Of a DNA stretch of 64,000 nucleotides, positions 48,132 to 58,100 are shown one piece after another. The notes under the pieces were generated by a model that saw nothing but the letters and a program-made list of their open reading frames with translations, was not told where the DNA came from and did not search any database. Source of the DNA: Dryas octopetala (Eukaryota; Streptophyta; Magnoliopsida; Rosales; Rosaceae); NCBI GenBank assembly GCA_963921425.1, contig OY992840.1, positions 19,198,621-19,262,620 of the forward strand, read 5' to 3'. Positions within the stretch are counted from its first letter, which is position 1; the number at the start of each line of letters is the position of its first letter. Both the position numbers and the translations under genes were made by a program.

Positions 48132-49365
48132 AGTCTAGTAGTGCAATGAGGATAAAGATTGAGTAAAAAATTGGATACCAAATACATGATATTAATTTAT
48201 GGATCACTGCAGAAGATTTGCAGTGAGCTGAAGATTAAAAAAATTTATGTGGCTGAATAGGTCCAGAATATTATATTGGAACTTAGAACCTGACAAGTGT
48301 TTTCTTGTTCAGTATTTTAGACATTATCTGCAGTTCTCCTCATTTCCCTTGGAAAAGATGAGGATTGCATGTGGTCTCCCCATCAAGGTTGTTGGTTGGC
48401 AGACCAATTCCAATTGGGAGCAATGCATACAGGGTAACTGTTAAATTCCCTTCAGCTCCTTTGTTTCTTATTTGAAAACCTGCCTGGAATGGAACAGAGA
48501 AATGTTGGTTCTTTTTGCCAATCTCTTTGAGATTGTATGTTCGATACAATTGTAAGTGGAATATATTTTGAAAGACATGTGAACACTCGAGCAGCTAAAG
48601 CAAGTGCACCTCACTCACCAATCACCATAGCTGCTACAAAAGCATGGTGGTGAATTGGTGATGGTGGGGTTTCCGCAATCCACACTTGGTATCTTTATTA
48701 TTTTCTTTATCTAGTACTTTAACAAGTGGTCAATACATGGCCAAAAATAAACAAGTGGTGGTGAATACATTTCACTTATTGAGACTGCCACTGCCACCAG
48801 AGTTAATAAATACATATTGGTACTTAAGTACTTAACCAATAAAAACAAAAAGCACCCAGCAACATAAGAGAGCTCATGCGCACCACCCACCATTATTCGA
48901 AAAAGCACCTTTGGAAGGTGAACATCAACTACAGTATGAAGAATTTTGCATGGAGAAGATATTTTGGCCGCGGTAGGAACTGAATGAGGATTGGAGACTC
49001 GGAGCGAGTGAAAATTGGTGAAAGGGCTTGGGTTTGGCATTTTGAGTGGGCTAAACATCCTAAACAATAACATATAACATACTAAGACAATTCTGGGCCA
49101 ACCCATGGCCGCCAAAAAGAAAACAATATATATATATATATATATAAAGGAGGTAATGCTTGATATTATTATTTTTATTAATAAAATGTCTTCTTTCAGA
49201 TTTGGATTCATTTTAAGTGAGACCGACGTCATCTACTAAATAAAAAAGAAAAACAAAAAGTAGTAGTATTCGAGTTTATGATTAGATATATCTGGCTGCA
49301 TTTCACAGTCATATCTTATCCATTAATTTATAAAGGGAAGATTGAATTATCCATTAATTTATTAG
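48132..49365. other. Lipase 3' flank and spacer
   Basis: The 3' UTR, then AT-rich sequence. A minus-strand frame at 48711-49232 has no recognisable family and biased composition, so it is not called. Confidence 0.45.
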
Positions 49366-49549
49366 TAATGCTACACTTACCACATTTTTATACCACAATT
49401 TCATACCATTTTACATAACATTCATACATTGGACATTACAAATTAAAAAATAAAACCTAAAAAAGAAAAAAGAAATATACTTCCAGTAAAATAATGACAC
49501 ATCAGGTGAGATACAAATGTGAAAAAAAAATATGGGACAACTAGCATTA
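49366..49549. mobile_element. MITE, family A, copy 2
   Basis: About 184 bp, bounded by TAATGCTA on the left and TAGCATTA on the right. The left end continues CACTTACCACATTTTTATAC. It shares its body with the copy at 26421-26616. It is nonautonomous. Confidence 0.7.
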
Positions 49550-49584
49550 TTGTTAATTTATATATATGTGGTTGCATCTCACCC

Positions 49585-49763
49585 TTAGTTGAGAGGTTCA
49601 TTTTAAGAATAAGAAAAAAAAAAATAACAAATCAGTTATATCTGAGCAATCTGATCACAAAACTGATTTGGTCAATCACATAAATACCAATACTGCTAAA
49701 TACTCATCGTTAATTGATTCGTTAATTTTTTTGTCTTATTCTTAAAATGAACCTCTCAACTAA
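49585..49763. mobile_element. MITE, family B
   Basis: 179 bp with terminal inverted repeats of about 38 bp: TTAGTTGAGAGGTTCATTTT on the left, and its near-perfect reverse complement ending CCTCTCAACTAA on the right. There is no coding content. Confidence 0.8.
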
Positions 49764-51074
49764 TCAAGATTTGTTTGCCTCGCTCAAGTGGGACAACAGA
49801 CAAAGAGCTAGGCTAGGCTAGTATATATGTTATTTAATGTTCATAATGAATTAATTATTCATGTCTTACATGATGTCTCACTAAGCAATACCTTTCAGGC
49901 ATTTAACTATATATATGATGGATCAAATAGTCATGATAAAAACCAACCAGTCTTTTGTGACAGATGCAACATATATATGTACAAGAAGAAGAGTAGTAAT
50001 TATGGCGGTCGTGGGGACTCCAGTTTAGTAAGCAAACTCTATGTGAGTTTCAAAAGGCAAGGAATTGGGCAGCAGGAGGAGTGGAGGACCATTCTCAGAT
50101 TACAAAGGGTTAAGGGTACATATAAATTATAATACAGAGATTTATTATATAGCATTAATTAGATTAGTATACTATTAATTAGATTAATGTTGCAGTTATG
50201 CACAATGCACTCAAGTTCAATTTCTCTCTTTCAACTCAAAAAAATAAAAAATAATAAAAGATCAATGACTAACATTTCTTTGGACTGTTACGACTAATCA
50301 ATGTCCTTCGTTCTTTTCCCATCATTATTCAATAGGGTTTAGGGTTTAATTAACTAAACTTTTTCTATGGGATTCAGTGTATTTAAGAAACATTTTCAGC
50401 TGATTTGCCTTTGATTAAATACTAAATAACTGATTAATTATTCCTTTATTTAATTTGATTCTTTTTCGGTACACCCGATCATTACTTTTATTTAATTTGA
50501 ATTTTGAAGTGATCAATTAAATTAAGGGCATACTTCTTCAACGCCCCCTTATAATTAATTACTGCTTTATTAGTTTTAAGTTGAGTCGTATTAACTTAAT
50601 TAATCATGGTCTTAATCATGAAGGCATTTTGTAATTATTTGATTCGTATATGTGGCTGACCCTTTTCTACCGTTTAAAAATTAACCTTCAAATCCTAATT
50701 AAGCTAGTGTTTCAAGTCAAGTCAACACAATTTTAAAGTAAAAAAGTTAATTATAATTATGTCAAATTTAGTCAAGTTTAGATGTATTTCTGGATGAAAA
50801 TCGATGTATATATATATATGAGTCCATTAATTATAAGGTACTAACAAAGAAAAATATTAACCAAAACTACTCAATCTATTTTTATTAACTTGCGGACACT
50901 ATCTACCAGCCCAAAATATAACATGCGGACACTTTCCCAAAGAAACGCATCACAACCAAACCAACTACACAAATAGCCCAAAACTGATCTTCTTCTTTTC
51001 TTTGCCAAATCGATCTCTTTCTTCAACTTTACCAAATCGACAATTGTTCATCTTCACTCACAAGCATTGTTCTG
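49764..51074. other. Spacer, AT-rich
   Basis: No supported gene. Frequent TTAATTAA-type sequence. Confidence 0.5.
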
Positions 51075-51475
51075 CAACTGCAAGCCTGCAACTCCAAATA
51101 AACTGCAGTTTCAGTTCACTTTGCAGTAACTGCAGTTTTCACTTGCAGTTAGTAACTGCAACTGCAAGCCTGCAGCTCCAATAAACTGCAGTTTCACTTA
51201 CAGTTAGTAACTGCAACTGCAAGCTTGCAACTCAAATAAACTGCAGTTTCAGTTCATTTGCAGTGCAGTTTCAGAAACTGCAGTTTCACTTGCAGTTAGG
51301 AACTGCAACTGCAAGCCTGCAGCTCCAATAAACTGCAGTTTCACTTACAGTTAGTAACTGCAACTGCAAGCTTGTAACTCAAATAAACTGCAATTTCAGT
51401 TCATTTGCAGTGCAGTTTCACTTGCAGTTAGGAACTGCAACTCCAATAAACTGCAGTTTCAGTTCACTTGCAATG
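51075..51475. repeat. Alternating tandem repeat of CTGCAG-rich units
   Basis: Long and short units alternate, each starting ACTGCAACTGCAAG. The short units 51155-51209 and 51302-51356 are 55 bp and identical. The longer units 51210-51301 (92 bp) and 51357-51433 (77 bp) are related to each other. The higher-order period is therefore about 147 bp. A partial unit is on each side. CTGCAG and TGCAGT recur throughout. Confidence 0.9.
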
Positions 51476-53078
51476 TTTTAGAAATTGCAGTTTCAGAACC
51501 TGAGCTTTAAAAAAAAAAAATCAAGAACCTTCTACTGATAAGCTCTTGGAGGTGGAGAGCCAAGGCAACCAGGTTTGGGCTCTCAAAGCTGCCCGCGCAA
51601 CCAAGCTAGAAATTGAAACGCACTGAAGATCCAGAAGGAGAAGATCGAATGAACCACACCATCTGCTGGATCTGCTTGGAGCTAGACATCAGAGGTTGGG
51701 GAAGGGAGAGGGAAGGGAGAGGAAGGGGATGGGGATGGGGTCGACCCACACCGCCAACTACTCTTGCCGGACTGCGAGAGTCCGATCTTCAGAGACATCG
51801 CGGGAAGAGAGAGAGCAGAGGAAAGAGAAGAGAAAGACTCGAGGAGAAAGAGAGAAGAAAAAAGAAATACCAAAAATAAGAAATAAAAGGTAATTGCAGC
51901 CCACTCATGTGGAGTCAACGGAATAAGGTGGAGTCAAACTTACCTGATTGTTAATAAAACTAACCTGATTGTTATATATTAATAATTATGGTATTAGAAG
52001 TTAAAAGCTATAGCAAAGATGTAGTATAGAGTAATTATTTCTATATATATATATGTTTTAACTTATTGATGAAAGCAATACAAATTTCTTTATAAAGAAT
52101 AAAAAAAAAAAATTGTGGCATTGTCTTGAAGAATATATGTGTGGAATAATCTGGAATATATATGACATACGCTATCTTTTTCACAGTGCGATTACTGAAT
52201 CGAGCTTGATTCATGTGAATTTTTCATGATAGGTAAATGCACATTAATTTCCCATTCATTTAATATATATATATATATATATGCAGCAAATATATATAAT
52301 CAGACAATTAAGGAGTCTTATTTCGTCAGCGATCACACACCGACACATATATGCAGGGGTGGTCCTGGTGAAAAGAGTCGATCTGAGTTGAAATTCTGTG
52401 CATGCGCACTGTGCATATTAACCATACAGGATCGATCGGATATGTAACTGAAACAACTTTGTTGAATGGACATAAATTTTTTAATTTGTGTCCATCATGA
52501 TTCATGACTTAATGTTCTGTACGTTAAGTGTGCATGATCGATGATACGTTTTGAATTTGATGGGATACCCTTACCTTGGGATTTTGGTTATAATTATAAA
52601 TATTGACATGCACATTCTTAAGTTATATATATATTACACATGCACACGCGTCACATGCAATTACCACGATATTCTAATATTCATATGTGATTCCTTGACA
52701 CACCCTCTGGCCTATAGCTCTAGCCTTTCTGGGGGTACATATAATATTGCTTAAGTATATAGCTAGGCCAGCCACCCATGAACAAACAAACACAAACACA
52801 CAGAACAACAAATTTTTTATACAAAAAACCCATATATATATGTACAAATATGAGACGGAGTGAAACACATGTTTTATAATTTAGTTTATTATTTTTGTTT
52901 TGTTTTGATGAGTAATAGCAATTCATCCCCGCACCTGAACTGAACCTGAACCTTCCATCCCATATATCAAGAATTAATTAATTAATATTCCCATTAATTA
53001 ATAATAATTAAATATAGTATGAGCAGATGGTTGCATCATCATCCACGACACGTACTTAGCTTAGGTTATTAATGTATA
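51476..53078. other. Spacer with a G-rich run
   Basis: 51694-51740 is a plus-strand G-rich run with seven GGG/GGGG tracts. The frames at 51613-51918 result from this purine-rich composition. The rest is AT-rich without a recognised gene. Confidence 0.5.
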
Positions 53079-53578
53079 GGGTTATTCACATTATTGTCCC
53101 CTATAAAATACATTTTTTCTCATTTTGTTCTCTGAAATTTAAATCATCTCAAATTGTCACCTGAACTTTATACAGTTGTTGCAAAAGACCCTATGCCGTC
53201 AATTCTGTCAATTTTTCTGTTAAAATAGTTGACGTGACACCTATATGACATGAGTGAGACATTTTTTTAGTTATGTAAGATCCATGTGAATAAAAAAAAT
53301 AATAAAAAATAATTTTTAAACTAAAAAATAATAAGATCTATGTCAATTTTTTATTATTTTTTTTGTCTATATGAATATTACATAACTAGAAAATAGTCCC
53401 ACCCATGCTATATAGGTGCCACGTCAGCTTTTTTAACAGAAAAATTTACAGAATTGACGACATAAAGTCTTTTGCAACAACTGTGTGAAGTTCAGGTGGC
53501 AAACTAAGAGGATTTAAGTTTCAGGGGGCAAAATAAAAAAAAAGTGTATGTTACATAGACCAATGGTGTGAATAAGCC
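53079..53578. mobile_element. 500-bp foldback element with long inverted ends (MULE-like)
   Basis: Almost the whole element is an imperfect inverted repeat with arms of about 220 bp. The ends read GGGTTATTCACA and, inverted, GGCTTATTCACA. Shared blocks include ACAGTTGTTGCAAAAGAC and CGTCAATTCTGT. The flanks TAATGTATA (53070-53078) and GAATGTATA (53579-53587) agree at 8 of 9 positions, suggesting a 9-bp target duplication. There is no coding frame. Confidence 0.75.
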
Positions 53579-53724
53579 GAATGTATATATACTTCTGTCC
53601 TTCCAAAATGAATAGCCAAATTGGATCTTTTAAACCTTAATTCTCTCTCACGAAAGGGGTTGTGGGTCGCATTATTCCCTTTAATTCCATTACTAATCAG
53701 TTCTCTTTGCAAGGAAGAGTGAGT

Positions 53725-53773
<49 letters not shown>

Positions 53774-53893
53774 CTCTCAAGGTTGATCATTTTGTATGGC
53801 TAGCTCCTGACTGAGCATCTCATTAGTGATATATATCATTAATGCATGCGCATTAATTTTGTTTAACTAATTAAGATAGGTGATCATAAGATT
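53579..53893. other. Upstream region of the 5-phosphatase gene
   Basis: A short promoter/leader region with two CT runs at 53728-53778. The foldback element ends here, about 315 bp before the start codon. Confidence 0.5.
53728..53778. repeat. (CT)n run
   Basis: CT repeat with one small interruption, about 115-165 bp before the 5-phosphatase start codon. Confidence 0.95.
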
Positions 53894-55108
53894 ATGAGAT
53901 TGGGCCGCAGCAAATACAATTTGATCGCGGATATTCCAGATAATTCCATGGAGACCATATTGGAATTGGAAAGACCAAGTAAAAATCAAGCAATTATCAG
54001 CTCCAACAAGAATTCCAGTACTACTGCTCATCGAAATACATACCAGTATGTTGTATAGTTTAGTGACTCTAGTAGATGATGATAATGATATAATATATAT
54101 AATTTGGGTTATGATGATATATATTGATCTGCAGGAATAATATCTTCGTGGGTTCCTGGAATGTTGGAGGTGTTTCACCTCCTGACTCTTTGGACTTGCA
54201 AGATTGGCTCACACCTAATATTAACTCTGCTGCTACTGCTGCTAATATTTACGTTCTTGGGTGTTGATGCTCAAAAATGGTAAAGCAGTCAACGTCGAGT
54301 CGAACCACGTAGGCCCGTTGACCCACCACTGAGTGGATGACACGTCGAAGTGGGGCAGGAACGGGTAGCTGGGTCCGACTGGTGAGTAATGAGAGAGAAT
54401 GATATCCAAGCACCCTGCACAGGTACACAAAAGTGAGCGGGAAGGGCACCAGTGTGGTGCCGGCCAAAGTTCCTCCGACGCTCAAGTCAGTGTTCAGAAA
54501 GATCTAAGAGCAGAGTGAGTGAATAGTATAATAATGATTTCAGTTCCCCTTTTGTGACAAGAAGGTACCTCTTTTATAGTACCTTTGGAAGAGTGTCAAC
54601 CAATCCGGTGATGACACGTGTCCCTTGTGATGACTTGCACTGTGGGAGCGCCACGTGTCACCGGTCTCGAGGATCCGAGTGAGTTGACACGGGTCGGGGC
54701 CTAGGAGGCTGGAGCTTAGGAGGCCGGAGCCTATGGGGCCGGAGCCTATGGGGCCGGAGCTTAGGAGGCCGGAGCCTATGGGGCCGGAGCCTAGAAGGTT
54801 AAGGCCTAGGAGGCCGGAGCCTAGCGGGGGCTTAGTCTTTGGGTCTAGGCCCAAACGACAACGACATGATGTTAAGCCTTATGTCACTTGTCGTTATGCC
54901 GAGATGATTAGTCATACGAACAGAAGTCCCCCAAGTTTCCGAGCAAAAGATACTTCTTGGTTGGGAACTTTGCACACAAAGAAGTCCGAGCAGAACGACA
55001 AGTGTCCACATACTTGTTCCTGCTTAAGATACTGTCCAGAAGTCCCCCAAGTTCCTGAGCAAGAAAAGCTGTACTGTAGGAAAGCTTGGGGGGTTACATA
55101 TGAAAGAT

Positions 55109-55139
<31 letters not shown>

Positions 55140-58100
55140 GGTGTCTGATCACCCTGTACTCCGAGCAGTAGACGCTTCGTGTAATCCCAGTGAATCTCAT
55201 CCGATTTTAATGGTGGGATGTCGCCCTTTGTAAATGAGAATCTAGCATGAAATGGTAGAGCCCAAATATAAAGATTGCACACCCACAACTACAACTCTCC
55301 CCTTTTTTTTTTTTTTTTTTTTTTTTGAAAAATAACTCAATATAGAGCTGCCCCCCCCTTTTGGAAAAATGATGCAATATAGAGCTGCCCCTCCCTTTTG
55401 GTTTTTGATAACCGAATATAGGGCTGCCCCCCCTCTTTTTTTTTTTTTGTCTTTTTTTTTTTTTTTGGCTGTCTTGGAGAGAGTATGTATTTGCTTGGCT
55501 GTGTTTGAAAAAGAAAAACAGGGAAGCCAAAGGGGGCTCGGGTCGGGGGAAGAGCAACTCGGGTCGGAGGGAAGAGGCCGGGTCGGAAGAAAGAGGCCGG
55601 GCCGGATCTGTGCTCGGGGCGGAGGGAGGGAGCGCGCGGGTCAGAGGCTCTGCTCGGGTGAGTGCTGGGCTCGGCTCGGGTGGGCTGGAGCGCTGCTCGG
55701 GTCGGCGGGTCGGGAGGGTGTGTGGCCGGATCTGCCGAGCTCGGGTCGGAGAGGAAGCGCGCGGGTCGGAAGAGCGACGGGTCGTGCTGCGCGTGGGTCA
55801 GAAGAGGACCGACTTGGAAGAAAAGGGGCGTGGGCCGGACTCGGGGCTCGGGCGGAGGAGCTGAGAGGGTGCGCGGCTCGGGGGGGGTGGTGTGGGCTCG
55901 GGCCGGACCTGCCGAGCTCGGAAGTCGCGCCGCTGGGGGGGTGTGCTGCTGCTCAGCTCGGGCCGAGGCTGTGAGGGGGCTCGGATCGGCGTGAGTGCTC
56001 GGATCGGGGTGGTGCTGCACGGAGCTGTGATGTGTGCAGAGCTGGTGTGCAGGTCTGCTCGGGCAGAAGGGGCTGGGCTCGGGTCGGATCAGGAGCTGTG
56101 GTCGGAGGTGTTGTGCACGGGCTGCTTGGGCAGGAGGGTTGCGTGGACTGCTCAGCTCGGCTCGGGTGTGGCTGCTCAGTAGCGGCGCAGGGGGGGCTGC
56201 TCAGTAGCGGCGCAAAAACCACAGCTCGGTTTTGAGCTGTTCGAAGCACTAAAGGTAAAAAATGTTTGGAATCCTGTCAAGCTCTGTGTTGTGAAAATTG
56301 TTTTCCTTGGAAAATTGAGAAATGTGAGCAACTGTGGTTGTCCAGCCTGAGGCGGACCTTGGAAGTCTGTTTGTGAATTTGTGGATAATGTGAGTAGAGG
56401 CAGGTGGAGGGGCAGGTGGGTATGAACCTTGCCGAGCACTGGGTAGGCCACACGCCTACACTTTGGACTTTGTAATTTATTGGGTATTGTTGTGTTTTTT
56501 GCCAGGTACGTAGGAAACAAGATTAGTGGGTCGGAACCCGTCCGAGCTGTTGAAGCCGCGGAAGACTGGTAAGGCATGGGTTGTCATGGCTCTTCCCCTT
56601 GAATTGATTTTTTGAAGATTGGCTTTGATAAATGGTTGGTGGCTGAGCATGTGAAAAGTGATAGGGTGAATGTTGTAAATTTGGGGGTGGAAGAGCACAT
56701 ATGAGGGGTGGGAAACCAGTAGCGACCTTGATATGTCCATGGTGTTGTCATGGTATTCCGAGTACTTCCCATCTTGATTTTTGTTGTTTTTTTTTTTTTT
56801 TTTACGGGCAGGTGTGCGGGGCGGAAGCCTGGGCTCGGGCCGGGGCTGGTGGTGCACTGGGCGGAAGCTCGGAGAGAGCTGGCGTCAGGGGCGCGGAAAC
56901 CTGGGTGGGTGCGCGGCGAGGAAGCCTGAGTGGGTGTGCGGCGCGGAAGCCTGGGTGGTGAGCAGGGCGGAAGCCTGGGCTCGAGCCGGGGCAGGAAGCC
57001 TAAGCAATGCATTGCAGGCCGAGCTACTGCAGGCCAGGAGGGAGGCAGACCAGGCTAGGCAAGAGTTGGAGCAGTGCGAGGAGGAGCTGAGCCAAGCCAA
57101 GCAGGTGGTCTGTTAGGGGCTGGCAGTAATGATGGACATACCAACGTTCCAGAGGGAGGTGCCCAGGGGGAAGAGCCCGAGGATGGAGCATCCACAGGTG
57201 GGGAGCATGACATGGGAGAGGATCCCAAATAAATGCTTGAAGCAAACAAGGCCCGGGGGCAGGGGTGGGCGGACCATCGCCCTATTTTTGTTTGAATTAT
57301 ATGGTCGGGTCGGATGTAGCCCGTGCCAAATTACAAACTCTTTCGATTATTCCCTTTGTACTTTATGATATTTGGATGGTTTGGAGGGTGTCCAACCCGT
57401 TTATGGGGTAGGATGCCCTTCCCTTTAATACATGGTATTGTGGGATTTTCTCGAATGCATGGTACTTAGTTTCCCTTGAATGCATGATATTGATTTTTCT
57501 CTGAATGCATGGTACTTAGTTTCCCTTGAATGCATGAGATTGATTTTCCCTTGAATGCATGGTACTTAAGTTCCCTTGAATGCATGTGCCATAGCCGCGC
57601 CCTGAATGCATGGTACTTAGCTTCCCTTGAATGCATGGGCGGATATGGGCAGGGTCGGATGTCTGATGGCCCGGGGGTCCATACAGCCAATTAAGACTTT
57701 GAATAAAAATGAAGAAAAAGGTGTCCGTGGTAGGACTTCCGTGAATGCATGGTACTTAGTTTCCCTTGAATGCATTTGCCATAGCCGCGCCCTGAATGCA
57801 TGGTACTTGGCTTCCCTTGAATGCATGGGGCGGATATGGGTAGGGTCAGATGTCTGATGGCCCGGGGGTCCATACAGCCAATTAACACTTTGAATAAAAA
57901 TGAAGAAAAATCTGTCCGTGGTAGGACTCTCATTTATGAAAGCGATAACATAGATGAAATTGAAAAAAGTCCCCGGGGGGTACAACATGTGTCTACTTGT
58001 AAAAGTAGCGGAGGTGCTCGGCGCGCCAAGGGTGGCCGAGTTCCTTGCCGGTTGTGGCGCGGAGCCTGTATGTGCCTGGACGGACGACCTCAATGGTTTT

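Noticed and set aside
48711-49232. 173-residue minus-strand frame
   Set aside because: No recognisable domain and AT-driven composition. I could not support it.
49827-50132. 101-residue plus-strand frame
   Set aside because: No family resemblance and no conserved context.
51002-51184. 60-residue frame rich in Leu-Gln-Leu
   Set aside because: Translation of the CTGCAG tandem repeat.
51613-51918. Overlapping Arg/Glu-rich and Ser/Leu-rich frames
   Set aside because: Purine-rich simple sequence, no splice context or family match.
55337-56020. 227-residue Pro/Ala-rich minus-strand frame and overlapping plus-strand frames
   Set aside because: They come from the GC-rich repeat inside the transposon nest; they have no family match and are open on several frames at once.
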